DNA of 64,000 nt, from positions 496,001 through 560,000 of the forward strand of contig NZ_CAXUQH020000001.1 in assembly GCF_964253085.1 (NCBI RefSeq), in the 5' to 3' direction. Shown here one piece after another: positions 15,753 through 24,519 of this stretch. The notes below the pieces were generated by a model. The model saw only the letters and a program-made list of their open reading frames with translations, was not told where the DNA came from and did not search any database. This DNA is from Paenibacillus_E sp964253085. Lineage in GTDB: Bacteria > Bacillota > Bacilli > Paenibacillales > NBRC-103111. Numbering within the stretch: position 1 is the stretch's first letter; each line of letters begins with the position of its first letter. Made by a program: the position numbers and the translations under genes.

Positions 15753-16648
15753 TGATGAACGTTGTTGAGGTAAAAGGACTGACGAAGGCCTATGGCCAAG
15801 TTAAGGCTGTTGACGGGGTCAGCTTCACGGTAGAAGCGAACAAAATTTATGGCTTACTCGGCAGAAATGGCGCAGGCAAAACGACCATCATGCATATGAT
15901 CTCCGCACAGCAATTCGCGACTAGCGGCGAGTTGAGGGTGTTTGGCGAGGAGCCTTTTGAGAATAGTCGGGTGCTGAATCAGATTTGTTTTATCAAAGAG
16001 AGCCAGAAATATCCGGATACATTCCGTATTATTGATGTGCTGGCGGTTGCCAAAACGTTATACCCGAATTGGGATGATGCGTATGCCTACGCGTTAATTG
16101 AAGATTTCCGACTTCCGATCAAAAGGAAAATTAAAAAGCTTTCCAGAGGTATGCTCTCCTCGGTGGGAATTGTGGTTGGGCTCGCTAGCCGCGCGCCATT
16201 GACGATTTTTGATGAGCCCTATCTAGGCTTAGATGCTGTAGCACGCGTACTTTTTTATGATAGCTTGCTGCAAGATTATGCAGAATACCCGAGAACCGTC
16301 ATCCTTTCTACGCACTTGATTGACGAGGTAAGTCGTTTACTGGAGCATGTGCTTGTGATCGATAACGGTAAGTTGATTCTTAATGAAGATGCCGATGCGT
16401 TACGCGGCCGTGCTTGTACGGTTTCTGGATTGAAATCAGCGGTAGATGCGTTCGCACGGGGGAAAGAGGTGCTGGAGCGAACGGCAATTGGTTCTGCTGC
16501 AACAGCGACCATCATAGGGGCTCTTTCGGTGCAAGATCGCAAATACGCCGAAGAATTAGGACTGGAATTCGAGCCAGTTTCCATCCAGCAGCTCATTGTT
16601 CATCTGACACGCACGCAAGTGGCGGGAAAGGGGTCTGAATCACTATGA
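15752..16648 (+). CDS. ABC transporter ATPase (YtrB-like)
   Basis: A 298-aa ATPase with Walker A GRNGAGKTT (near residues 38-46), a modified signature LSRGMLSSV, Walker B LTIFDEPYLGLD and switch His in STHLIDEVS. The C-terminal 90 residues form the accessory domain common to such drug or peptide exporters. GGAGGGGGGAG precedes the start. It forms an operon with the GntR regulator and the permease, overlapping both by a few bases. It is probably a GntR-controlled efflux or sensing ABC system; the substrate is unknown. Confidence 0.92.
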   Translation: MMNVVEVKGLTKAYGQVKAVDGVSFTVEANKIYGLLGRNGAGKTTIMHMISAQQFATSGELRVFGEEPFENSRVLNQICFIKESQKYPDTFRIIDVLAVAKTLYPNWDDAYAYALIEDFRLPIKRKIKKLSRGMLSSVGIVVGLASRAPLTIFDEPYLGLDAVARVLFYDSLLQDYAEYPRTVILSTHLIDEVSRLLEHVLVIDNGKLILNEDADALRGRACTVSGLKSAVDAFARGKEVLERTAIGSAATATIIGALSVQDRKYAEELGLEFEPVSIQQLIVHLTRTQVAGKGSESL

Positions 16649-17328
16649 ACCGAGTTAAGCAAGTCGTCATGCTCCATCTGAGGAATAAGAACACATGGTT
16701 TTTGGTTCCATGGGCCATCCTGGGCGCTAATTTTCTGATCAATGCTTTAATTGCTCTTTCACTTAATGAAGGCGAAGTTATAAATACGGGTGCGATTGCC
16801 TCCATCTTTGTCTACACATTTATAGCAGGCACGCTTACGCTCAAAGAAACGTTCCCATTCGCCATCGGTCTTAGCATTCGGAGAAAGGATTATTTCTTCG
16901 GTACAGCATTGACTGTCCTGTTGGTGAATACGATTTCAGGGATAGCCATAACCATACTTTCGGCCATTGAGCATGCAACGAATGGGTGGAATGTGAATTT
17001 GCATCTATTTGAAATAGGGTTCCTTAACGATCTACCATACATCGCTATACTGGGGATTAATATCATCCTATTGATACATTTGTACTTTCTTGGATTTGCC
17101 ATTTCGAGCTTGCATCGCCGTTTTGGCAGAATGTCGATGTACATCTTCTTTACAGCCGCGCTGTTGTTAGGGACGATCACGTCCTACACGCTGACGCATT
17201 TCGGACTTTGGGACGATATTGGGCATTGGGTAGCGCATCACTATATGGATTTGTTCTGGTGGTTGATCCCATTGGTTGTCATCTATTCGCTCATTTCGTA
17301 CGGATTGCTGCGCAGAGCGGCTGTATAA
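16645..17328 (+). CDS. ABC transporter permease subunit
   Basis: A 227-aa membrane protein with about six helices (near residues 20-40, 52-72, 88-108, 126-148, 158-178, 200-220). It overlaps the ATPase gene by 4 bp (ATGA) and is its obvious partner. Sequence similarity to a named family is weak; its role rests on context and topology. Confidence 0.8.
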   Translation: MNRVKQVVMLHLRNKNTWFLVPWAILGANFLINALIALSLNEGEVINTGAIASIFVYTFIAGTLTLKETFPFAIGLSIRRKDYFFGTALTVLLVNTISGIAITILSAIEHATNGWNVNLHLFEIGFLNDLPYIAILGINIILLIHLYFLGFAISSLHRRFGRMSMYIFFTAALLLGTITSYTLTHFGLWDDIGHWVAHHYMDLFWWLIPLVVIYSLISYGLLRRAAV

Positions 17329-17337
17329 ACTTTCACC

Positions 17338-17373
17338 AAAAAGAGCCCCAGAATCACTTCTGGAGGCTCTTTT
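17338..17373. terminator. Bidirectional terminator between convergent operons
   Basis: AAAAAGAGCC(C)CAGAA pairs with TTCTG(GA)GGCTCTTTT. A-runs on the left and T-runs on the right let it work on both strands. Confidence 0.85.
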
Positions 17374-17383
17374 ACTGTATTTA

Positions 17384-17920
17384 TTAAGCTGTGATTTTCG
17401 TTAGGTACTCATCCAATTGCTTGAATGTTCCGCCGAAGCCTTCTTCCATAGAACCTTTCATGGAAGCGAAGAAATTCAATTCTTCTTCTGTCGCGTTGAT
17501 TGGACCTCCACGCATAGTAAGAATCGTCTTCCCATCCTCTTCTGTGAACGTTAAGTGGTTCATAATTTCCATTGGGAAAATGGGGCTAAATGGGGCGCGA
17601 ATCACATTAGCCTCTGCATCAGCGAAGGAGCTCACATAAGATAACGTCTCAGGTGCAGCAACTTCGTGATAAACGAATTTACCGAACATTTCAAAGCCTT
17701 CAGGTGACTTCATCGAGTAGTGGAAGCTGCCGCCAGGGCGAACATCTAAGGATTCCACCGTTAGCTTCATGCCTGTAGGTCCCCACCATTCTGCTAAATG
17801 TTCAGGTGTCGTCCATACTTGAAATACAAGTTCACGAGGGGCATTAATGATACGTGTAATCACCAATTCTGAGCCATCGTTTTTCATTTCATATTTGTAA
17901 GTTGCGTTTTCTTGTGTCAT
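17384..17920 (-). CDS. SRPBCC/AHSA1-family protein
   Basis: A 178-aa protein of the START-like AHSA1 family. Markers are VITRIINAPRELVFQVWTTP near the N-terminus, EWWGP, the GGSFHYSM strand and a C-terminal helix with SMKEGF-like spacing (here SMEEGFGGTFKQLDEYL). The fold binds hydrophobic ligands; the ligand here is unknown. The ATG at 17920 has GGAGGT 8 bp upstream; a longer TTG form would place that ribosome site inside the gene. It follows an ArsR gene by 35 bp, the common ArsR-AHSA1 pair in the Bacillota. Confidence 0.9.
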   Translation of the reverse strand: MTQENATYKYEMKNDGSELVITRIINAPRELVFQVWTTPEHLAEWWGPTGMKLTVESLDVRPGGSFHYSMKSPEGFEMFGKFVYHEVAAPETLSYVSSFADAEANVIRAPFSPIFPMEIMNHLTFTEEDGKTILTMRGGPINATEEELNFFASMKGSMEEGFGGTFKQLDEYLTKITA

Positions 17921-17955
17921 TGTAAATACCTCCAATTGGTTGATCTAATCCTGGT

Positions 17956-18291
17956 TTATTCCGGATCAGTCGGTTTGCTGTCTTTCGCTTGCATGGTTGC
18001 TAGATAGGCCTCCAACCGATCGAATTGTGATTCCCATAGGCGACGGAAGGAACCAAGCCAGTTTTCAATGTCTTGAAGGGACTGCGGCCGCAGTTTATAG
18101 ACCCTTCGATTCGCTATTGGCTGTACCTCTACAAGTCCTGCTTCACTAAGTACACGCAGATGTTTGGAAACTTGTGGCTGACTAAGGCCGAGCCGCTCGA
18201 CTATCTCCCCTACAGTCAGGGGGCCGTCTCGCAAAAGCTCAACCATGTGTAAGCGATGTGGTTCGGCAAGAGCACTGAATATCGTATTCAT
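17956..18291 (-). CDS. ArsR-family transcriptional regulator
   Basis: A 111-aa winged-helix repressor: ALAEPHRLHMVELLRDGPLTVGEI, recognition helix SQPQVSKHLRVLSEAGLV, then a wing with NRRVYKLRP. No cysteine-based metal site is present, so it belongs to the ArsR subgroup that controls SRPBCC partners, not metal resistance. The start at 18291 (MNTIFSALAEP) is the typical N-terminus. An in-frame TTG at 18327 is really the -35 box of the promoter. The transcript would begin within a base or two of the ATG, so it may be leaderless. Confidence 0.9.
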   Translation of the reverse strand: MNTIFSALAEPHRLHMVELLRDGPLTVGEIVERLGLSQPQVSKHLRVLSEAGLVEVQPIANRRVYKLRPQSLQDIENWLGSFRRLWESQFDRLEAYLATMQAKDSKPTDPE

Positions 18292-18298
18292 GTATTGA

Positions 18299-18327
18299 AT
18301 ATAACTCAAACGGAATATTCCTGTCAA
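18299..18327 (-). promoter_or_regulatory. Promoter of arsR-type operon, probably leaderless
   Basis: On the minus strand TTGACA (18327-18322), a 17-bp spacer and TTATAT (18304-18299) are followed by 7 bases and then ATG. A perfect palindrome GGAATATTCC fills the spacer just after the -35 box and may be the ArsR operator. Confidence 0.7.
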
Positions 18328-18560
18328 GGCATATTCTAATGGGTAAATGTATCAAGACTCATTCATTTTGCTTTTGATATCAGCCATAGGTCTACTATCG
18401 TAAACAGAATAAGGTGGAAATATACAAGACAGCCCTTATGGTTCTCTCTTAATGTTCCTATGTATCTATCATTAATTTCATAGGAAATGTATAGAAAGTT
18501 TACTTTTAGCCGAGTCTAGTAGCTATAACTCTATTAACTTTTCTAGGAGGAGCTATAGCT

Positions 18561-19262
18561 ATGATGTTTCGTAAAATATGTATTTCGACCTTATCCCTCA
18601 TCTTGTTGCTTGGATTGTGGTTCATGCAATCGAAGGCATATTCGTATCCAACGAACGATGAAGATATGGATATGTCGCCTGTCTATGTGGCTTCTTCGAA
18701 TGAAAGCTCGGATACTTCGATAGCTGAAGCTCCAGCCGCTGAAGTCGAACAAGCTGTGACAACGTACAAAGTAAGCCAAGGAGACACCCTGTTCAAAATA
18801 GCAAAAAGCTTTGAAATCGCTGTCGATGACCTCATTTCTGCCAATTCAATTTCCAATCCGAACCAACTGACGATCGGACAAAGTCTAACCATCCCCCTTG
18901 TCGCTGTAGCATCTGCATCCGAGGGACAGCCGAAAATTATTAAAAAAGTAATTAATACAACGTTAACCGCGTATACCGCGGGCTTTGAATCGACAGGCAA
19001 AAAAGCCTCTCATCCTACATACGGCATTACTTATAGTGGTATTAAAGCCAAGGAGGGACGCACGATTGCTGTAGATCCAGCCGTCATTCCCTTAGGATCA
19101 ACGGTGTTCATCGAAGGTATTGGCATTCGGAAAGCGGAAGATATCGGATCGGCGATTCGTGGCTCTAGAATTGATGTCTTCATGAATGATTTGGGCCAAG
19201 CCCAGGAGTTTGGTGTGAAAAAGAACGTGAAGGTGTATGTGTTAGATAGAGAAAACGTGTAG
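18561..19262 (+). CDS. LysM and 3D-domain cell-wall protein (YocH-like)
   Basis: A 233-aa exported protein. The N-terminus has a signal peptide or anchor (about residues 5-25). One LysM module lies at about 70-113 (TYKVSQGDTLFKIAKSF...NPNQLTIGQSLTIP). The C-terminal 3D domain (about 133-230) has its conserved acidic residues in AVDPAVIPLG, EDIG and GSRIDVFM. LysM binds peptidoglycan, and 3D domains resemble the MltA lytic-transglycosylase catalytic barrel, so a role in muropeptide cleavage or germination-type wall turnover is likely. AGGAGG lies 11 bp before the ATG. It stands alone with a strong terminator after it. Confidence 0.9.
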   Translation: MMFRKICISTLSLILLLGLWFMQSKAYSYPTNDEDMDMSPVYVASSNESSDTSIAEAPAAEVEQAVTTYKVSQGDTLFKIAKSFEIAVDDLISANSISNPNQLTIGQSLTIPLVAVASASEGQPKIIKKVINTTLTAYTAGFESTGKKASHPTYGITYSGIKAKEGRTIAVDPAVIPLGSTVFIEGIGIRKAEDIGSAIRGSRIDVFMNDLGQAQEFGVKKNVKVYVLDRENV

Positions 19263-19281
19263 CAGCGACTATGAGAATAGG

Positions 19282-19315
19282 AAAAACCGCCGTCATTTGA
19301 CGGCGGTTTTTCTTT
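19282..19315. terminator. Bidirectional terminator
   Basis: AAAAACCGCCGTCA pairs perfectly with TGACGGCGGTTTTT around a 2-base spacer. It serves the LysM-3D gene and the convergent hydrolase gene. Confidence 0.92.
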
Positions 19316-19320
19316 CATTT

Positions 19321-20181
19321 TCAAGCATACATCTTGGGTTTAGTAGGCGTAGCCGTATGTTGATCCAACCAACCTAGTAAATCAGAAAGAAATTGCTCTC
19401 GCCCTAGGTCATCAAAAGGACGATGACGCATCGTATCGTAAGCATAGCTCTTTTTATCCTGCGAACCCACCAAGTGCAGGAATTGCTGAAGCTTAGCGGG
19501 GGGAGTCAATTGATCTTCTAGTCCGTATTGTAGGAGAAGGGGGAGTTGAAACGATTGTGCTTGATTCAAGATTCTTGGAATGGCTTGACTTAGTCCAAGG
19601 CCTAAGCCTGGCGTTACGGTACTATGACGCAATGGATCAGATTGCAGTTTGGCCGCCATGTCAGGATCTTGAGTTAATCCCTCTACACTGCCGGATTTTT
19701 GAATGGTGAGTTGTGGCCGGAGCTTTCCCAGAAGCTTAATGAGCCAATTTTCAAAGGTCGTCATTTCATATGAAATCGCAGGAGCCACCAAAACGAGTCC
19801 ACTAATCCCAGTACCCTGATCAAGCACATAGTCCGCACTAATCACACCACCCATACTGTGACCGATGATAAAGAGAGGCAATTCAGGATTTTCAGATAGG
19901 ACGAGTTCTCTAAATATGTGCAGATCTCCTTTGTATTCATCCCATGAGCGAATGAATCCACGAATACCTGGGCTTCGCCCATGACCACGTGAATCAGCCG
20001 AATAGACGATATAACCACCCTGTACGAGTGCGTCACACATATTGACTAATCCACCGCTGTGGTCGCCATGTCCATGGACAGCAATAATAGCGCCTTTGGC
20101 TGGTGCTTCTGACGGAGTGGCTTTTCTATAGAAAAGGTCAACCCCGCCAACTCCCTGAAACGTTCCCTCCGTGATGTTCAC
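19321..20181 (-). CDS. Alpha/beta hydrolase, monoacylglycerol lipase-like
   Basis: A 286-aa hydrolase of the lysophospholipase/monoglyceride lipase type. It shows the oxyanion strand VHGHGDHSGG, the nucleophile elbow GHSMGG (Ser), an Asp after YGLEDQLTPP and a His near MRHRPFDDL. GTG at 20181 is chosen as start because AAGGAGG lies 9 bp upstream; a longer TTG form would include the ribosome site. It is cytosolic, with no signal peptide. It likely cleaves acylglycerols or similar esters. Confidence 0.88.
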   Translation of the reverse strand: MNITEGTFQGVGGVDLFYRKATPSEAPAKGAIIAVHGHGDHSGGLVNMCDALVQGGYIVYSADSRGHGRSPGIRGFIRSWDEYKGDLHIFRELVLSENPELPLFIIGHSMGGVISADYVLDQGTGISGLVLVAPAISYEMTTFENWLIKLLGKLRPQLTIQKSGSVEGLTQDPDMAAKLQSDPLRHSTVTPGLGLGLSQAIPRILNQAQSFQLPLLLQYGLEDQLTPPAKLQQFLHLVGSQDKKSYAYDTMRHRPFDDLGREQFLSDLLGWLDQHTATPTKPKMYA

Positions 20182-20309
20182 AAGAGAATCCTCCTTACGC
20201 AATAAGCGAGATAGTTCAACTAGCCCTTATTTTACCATACTTCCTAAATGGCACTCACGATAATTTTAGTCATGCCAGAAGGGGGGGGATACCCGTCTAT
20301 CAGAGGTCG

Positions 20310-20333
20310 TAGACCCACCCCGACTAAGGTCTA
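20310..20333. promoter_or_regulatory. Inverted repeat upstream of the envelope-stress cluster
   Basis: TAGACC and GGTCTA face each other with a 12-bp spacer, about 100 bp before the first gene of the PspA cluster. It could be a response-regulator site of the LiaR kind, but the match to any known box is not firm. Confidence 0.35.
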
Positions 20334-20435
20334 GGAGCAAATACCGTCCACGGTCCGTTTTGGAAAGCTGCGATTTTACCTAGAATAAAGACATGAAGAA
20401 GACGACGACAAACAACGAAAGGCGGTGACGAAACG

Positions 20436-20732
20436 ATGAAAAGAAATACAGGATTTGCCGCTCTGCTAATCGCATTCGGCGCACTGATTTTATTTAACAA
20501 GCTAGGTTTTCACTTAGGAGACTTTATAGGCTCGGTGATGGGATATGTGATTCCCCTCATTATGGTTGGACTGGGTTACCTAGGGATTAAGAACGATAAG
20601 AAAATAGGATGGGTAATTGCCGGAATCGGGATAATCATTCTAGTAAGTAAGCTAGCAGGTTGGATCATTATCCTTCTGGCAATCGGGTTAATCGGATATG
20701 GATTTTCAATGTTAAAAGGAAGAACAGCTTAA
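20436..20732 (+). CDS. LiaI/LiaF-TM-like small membrane protein
   Basis: A 98-aa protein made of two or three pairs of hydrophobic helices with a short charged loop KNDKK near the middle. The N-terminal RNTGFAALLIAFGALILFNK resembles the LiaI/LiaF N-terminal membrane domain. In Bacillus, LiaI anchors the PspA-type protein LiaH at the membrane during wall stress. The next gene is a PspA homologue, so the same pairing is likely. GGCGGTGACG precedes the start. Confidence 0.75.
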   Translation: MKRNTGFAALLIAFGALILFNKLGFHLGDFIGSVMGYVIPLIMVGLGYLGIKNDKKIGWVIAGIGIIILVSKLAGWIIILLAIGLIGYGFSMLKGRTA

Positions 20733-20782
20733 CGTAAGCAGGAAAAGAATCGAATACAGAGTGTGAAAAAGGTGGAGTGAAG

Positions 20783-21478
20783 ATGAGCCTATTTAGGCGG
20801 ATGAGAGATATAACCGTGGCAACTTTGAATGAGCATTTAGAGAAGTCGGAAGATCCGGTACGCTTGATTGACCAATACTTAGCAGCCCAGCGTGAGCAGC
20901 TTGTGCAGTCAGAAAGATTGTATCAGCAATGCGTAAGTCATGCAGCGTCACTTCGGCAGCAATATTTAACGGCACTAGAAACGAAAGAAAAGCGCGAGCA
21001 TCAAGCGCTGCTGGCTTTGAAGGCTGGCGAAGAACATATGGCACGAATCGTGCTGCAAGAGAAGTTGCAGGCGGAAGAGAAAAGCGTGCAATACCATGAT
21101 CTTTATGAGCAGGCGAAGCAGTCCATCCTTGAGCTTGATGAGGAGCTGCAACAATTGAAGGCAGATTACAAAGAAGTCGCAGACAAACGAAGCTACTACT
21201 TGGCTCGTATGGAGTCCGCTCGCTTGCAGCAGCGAATGCACGCTCGCAGCAGTGTCACACAAGATGGGGCACCGCGGATGTTCGGCCGATTGGAAGAGCG
21301 CGTATCCGATATGGAGCTGCACGCCAGGACGCTTCGCGACGTTAGGAAGATGGGTCGCGAAAGCTACTACAGTGGGGGTAACCCAGCTGTAGATGCGGAA
21401 ATGGAAGCACTTCGCAATAGACTGAAACAGGAGGGAACAAAGGATCATGAACAAACTGTATCGCTCACGAAGAGATAA
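20783..21478 (+). CDS. PspA/IM30-family protein (LiaH-like), copy 1
   Basis: A 231-aa protein, almost all coiled coil, of the PspA/IM30 family that forms large scaffolds on stressed membranes. The N-terminus SLFRRMRDITVATLNEHLEKSEDP is the family amphipathic start followed by the DP turn. The long hairpin covers about residues 25-145 and the tail is shorter. The start at 20783 is preferred over GTG 20777 because GGTGGAG lies 5 bp before the ATG. It overlaps the PspC gene by 32 bp, so all four genes here are probably one operon. Confidence 0.9.
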   Translation: MSLFRRMRDITVATLNEHLEKSEDPVRLIDQYLAAQREQLVQSERLYQQCVSHAASLRQQYLTALETKEKREHQALLALKAGEEHMARIVLQEKLQAEEKSVQYHDLYEQAKQSILELDEELQQLKADYKEVADKRSYYLARMESARLQQRMHARSSVTQDGAPRMFGRLEERVSDMELHARTLRDVRKMGRESYYSGGNPAVDAEMEALRNRLKQEGTKDHEQTVSLTKR

Positions 21479-21908
21479 GAAATTAACGGGGCTATGCGGG
21501 GGACTTGCAGAAGCCATGAATGTAGATGTCACACTATTACGTTTACTAGTCGTGATCACCACGTTTTTCACCGGAGGCACCGTCATTTTCGTCTACTTTG
21601 TAGCGGCGATTGTTATTCCGAAGGAACCTGGGTTTGATCAGCCCCCATTTGATCCCTATGCAAGCTCGTATGGTCATCAAAACTATTCAGGGGGAGCATG
21701 GAATCATCATAAATCCCATAACCACCGCCAAGCGCCACAACCGACTAGCAAGTACGCTTCCTATGAAGCGAGCCAACCAACGAACAACATCGATGAGATG
21801 ATGAAAGACATTGAGAAGAAAGCCTTGCAAAGAGAAGTAGACGAACTAAGAGCTAAAGTGGCTCGCTTTGAAAAACAAACATTGGATAGTAAAAAAGGAG
21901 ACGTGTAA
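21447..21908 (+). CDS. PspC-domain membrane protein
   Basis: A 153-aa protein with an N-terminal PspC domain (about residues 1-60): KLYRSRRDKKLTGLCGGLAE, then a membrane helix with VVITTFFTGGTVIFVYFVAA. The rest is a His/Tyr-rich linker and a C-terminal coiled coil (about 110-150). PspC proteins sense membrane stress and bind PspA. AGGAGG lies 13 bp before the ATG, inside the preceding gene. It sits between two PspA paralogues. Confidence 0.92.
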   Translation: MNKLYRSRRDKKLTGLCGGLAEAMNVDVTLLRLLVVITTFFTGGTVIFVYFVAAIVIPKEPGFDQPPFDPYASSYGHQNYSGGAWNHHKSHNHRQAPQPTSKYASYEASQPTNNIDEMMKDIEKKALQREVDELRAKVARFEKQTLDSKKGDV

Positions 21909-21911
21909 ACC

Positions 21912-22598
21912 ATGGGTGTATTTACAAGAATGAAAGATATGACGAAAGCTTCAATTCACGAGGTATTAGATAAAATTGAAGATCCAATCGTAATGTTGAA
22001 CCAATATCTTCGCGATATGGAGCAAGAAATTGCCCAAGCGGAAGTAACTGTTGCTCGCCAAATCGCAAGTGAGCGCAAGCTGAAGCAGCGCCTTGAGGAA
22101 TCAGTTCGCCTTGTAGCTGACCGCGAAGCGAAAGCTTCCGCAGCAATCAAAAACGGCCAAGAAGCGATTGCTCGCCAAGCAGTTGAAGAAAAACTGTACC
22201 ACGAAGATAAAATTGTTGAGTACACAGATCTATACGCTTCTGCGAAAGCACATGCGGATGAGTTGACACAGCAATTGCACGAGATGAAAGATGAATTCTA
22301 CAAAATGCGCAACAAACGCAACGAGCTTGTATCCCGCGCTCAGTTGGCGAAAGCGAAGAAACAAATGGCACAAGTGTCCTACAACGGTGTGATCGAGAGC
22401 GGCAACGCATCCCGCGGCTTCCAGCGCATGGAAGAGAAAATCATCCAGCTTGAAGTTGAAGCTGAGATCGCTCGCAAGCCATACGTACCCGGAGGTACTG
22501 TTGGCAGCTACACGCCGATCGATACAGCGAAGCAAGCTAAAGTGGATGAGCAGTTGAACCTGCTCAAAGAGAAATTGAACGGTCAAGCTGCTGAGTAG
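21912..22598 (+). CDS. PspA/IM30-family protein, copy 2
   Basis: A 228-aa PspA family member, closer to the standard form than copy 1: GVFTRMKDMTKASIHEVLDKIEDP followed by an unbroken coiled coil to about residue 150 and a C-terminal helix with DEQLNLLKEKL. The two paralogues share length and layout but differ widely in sequence, so the duplication is not recent. AAAGGAG precedes the start, 3 bp after the PspC stop. A strong terminator follows. Confidence 0.92.
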   Translation: MGVFTRMKDMTKASIHEVLDKIEDPIVMLNQYLRDMEQEIAQAEVTVARQIASERKLKQRLEESVRLVADREAKASAAIKNGQEAIARQAVEEKLYHEDKIVEYTDLYASAKAHADELTQQLHEMKDEFYKMRNKRNELVSRAQLAKAKKQMAQVSYNGVIESGNASRGFQRMEEKIIQLEVEAEIARKPYVPGGTVGSYTPIDTAKQAKVDEQLNLLKEKLNGQAAE

Positions 22599-22619
22599 CA
22601 GATTGGTGTGTAGTGCGGA

Positions 22620-22646
22620 AAGCCCCTCCTGGTGAGGGGCTTTTTG
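22620..22646 (+). terminator. Terminator of the PspA-PspC cluster
   Basis: AAGCCCCTC pairs with GAGGGGCTT around a 5-base loop and is followed by TTT. Confidence 0.88.
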
Positions 22647-23006
22647 CGGTGTTTGGGGGTAGTACGGAACTCCCCAGCCCCTAGCACGCCCCTCAATTAA
22701 CTCCTCAAGTTGCGAAACGTGGTTACCCATCCAGCCCGCCTATTTTACTCATTCCATTGAATTTCTCCAATGGAGCTCGCTGTTCGGTGCCCAGCACACG
22801 ATGAGCCCGTCTCCCATCATACGCAGCCCGGTCTTAGAGTCAGCGCACGACGTCCTGTCCCCCACTTAGCTCCAACCCCACGCTCAGAATCAGAAGATTT
22901 TCAACGTTTTTGAAGAGATTTATCCACTCTCATTCCAACTTCTGGCGGGTAGAATGAACTCATGAACAAGGGACATGACGAACTGGGGTACGAGGTGAGA
23001 TAGACG
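22647..23006. other. Intergenic region before the sugar transporter
   Basis: About 360 bp without a gene. It must hold the promoter of the transporter operon, but I cannot pick a convincing -35/-10 pair or a CcpA (cre) site. Confidence 0.4.
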
Positions 23007-24509
23007 ATGAGAGATGAAGTTTTGCTCAGGATGGAAGGGATTGAGAAGCATTTTCCTGGTGTACATGCGCTGCATCAGTGTCAGTTGACGCTGGCTGCTG
23101 GTGAGGTGCATGCGCTAGTCGGTGAGAATGGGGCAGGGAAATCAACGTTGATGAAAATTGCTACAGGTGTGTACCAGAAGGACGAAGGACGCATCCTTGT
23201 GAAGGGGAAGGAAGTGAGCCTCCCCCATACAAGAGCAGCGCAGCAGCTAGGTATTTCGATGATTCATCAAGAGTTGAACCTGATGCCAGATTTGACGATC
23301 GCACAGAATATCTTTATCGGCCGCGAGCCGAGACATGGCATCAAGCTATTCGTCGATGAACGCATGCTGAATGAGCAAGCGCAGAACCTCCTGGATCAGA
23401 TGAACCTACAGCTAGACCCGCGAACGATGGTGGCGGATTTGACAGTAGCCAAGCAGCAGATGGTAGAGATTGCGAAGGCGCTATCCTTTCAATCCGAGGT
23501 GCTGATTATGGACGAACCGACAGCCGCCCTCACGCATGCAGAGATAGAGGAGCTGTTCCGCATCATCCATCAGCTCCGCAGCCGCGGTGTGGGAATCGTC
23601 TACATCTCTCACCGGATGGAAGAGCTGAAACGCATCAGTGATCGCATCACCGTCATGCGTGACGGCCGTTATATAGATACGGTACAGACGCAGAGGACAT
23701 CCATCGATCAGATCATTGCGATGATGGTAGGGCGCGAGCTCTACGTCAGCCCGAATCAACAAACAACCACCACCTCAAAAGAGAAGGTGTTGGAAGTTTC
23801 CAAACTAAACCGCGGCTCAGCGGTGAAGGATGTTTCCTTCCATCTGGCCAAAGGTGAAATCCTCGGCTTCGCCGGTCTGATGGGAGCGGGGCGTACGGAG
23901 GTGGCGCGGGCGATTTTTGGCGCAGACGCCATCGATTCCGGAGACATCCGCATCCATGGACAGCAGGTCCGTATCCAAGCGCCGCATGACGCGGTGAGGC
24001 ACGGCATCGGTTACTTGTCTGAGGACCGCAAGCGCTTCGGGCTCATGGTGGAGATGGATGTGAAAATGAACATCGCACTCGCCTCCTATCGAAAGGCGCG
24101 GCGACTCGGCTGGATGCAAGACAGCATCATCGGCGAGAAAGCGCAGCACTATGTGGAAGCGCTTCAAATCAAAACACCAACGATCCATCAACAGGTGAAA
24201 TTCCTATCCGGCGGTAACCAACAGAAGGTCGTTATCGGTAAATGGCTGCTGCGGGACTGCGATATTCTCATTTTCGATGAACCGACAAGAGGCATCGATG
24301 TGGGAGCCAAAACCGAGATTTACAAGCTGCTCGATGATCTCGCGGCGCAAGGGAAATCGATCATCATGATCTCCTCGGAGCTGCCAGAAATATTACGTAT
24401 GAGTCATCGCATCATGGTCATGTGCGAAGGTCGCATTACCGGTGAACTCACGCAGCAAGAAGCCACACAGGAAGCTATTATGCGATTCGCCACGATGCGA
24501 ATCAGTTAG
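23007..24509 (+). CDS. RbsA-type sugar ABC transporter, double ATPase subunit
   Basis: A 500-aa ATPase with two fused nucleotide-binding domains, typical of RbsA/MglA/XylG importers. Domain 1 (about residues 6-235) has Walker A GENGAGKST, the usual weak signature LTVAKQQMVEIAKAL and Walker B VLIMDEPTAALT. Domain 2 (about 255-495) has the degenerate Walker A GLMGAGRTEVAR and the strong signature LSGGNQQKVVIGKWL with LIFDEPTRGIDVG. This asymmetry is normal for the family. It is the first gene of a three-gene operon for a monosaccharide; the exact sugar cannot be read from the sequence. Confidence 0.95.
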   Translation: MRDEVLLRMEGIEKHFPGVHALHQCQLTLAAGEVHALVGENGAGKSTLMKIATGVYQKDEGRILVKGKEVSLPHTRAAQQLGISMIHQELNLMPDLTIAQNIFIGREPRHGIKLFVDERMLNEQAQNLLDQMNLQLDPRTMVADLTVAKQQMVEIAKALSFQSEVLIMDEPTAALTHAEIEELFRIIHQLRSRGVGIVYISHRMEELKRISDRITVMRDGRYIDTVQTQRTSIDQIIAMMVGRELYVSPNQQTTTTSKEKVLEVSKLNRGSAVKDVSFHLAKGEILGFAGLMGAGRTEVARAIFGADAIDSGDIRIHGQQVRIQAPHDAVRHGIGYLSEDRKRFGLMVEMDVKMNIALASYRKARRLGWMQDSIIGEKAQHYVEALQIKTPTIHQQVKFLSGGNQQKVVIGKWLLRDCDILIFDEPTRGIDVGAKTEIYKLLDDLAAQGKSIIMISSELPEILRMSHRIMVMCEGRITGELTQQEATQEAIMRFATMRIS

Positions 24510-24519
24510 GAGGAGTCTC

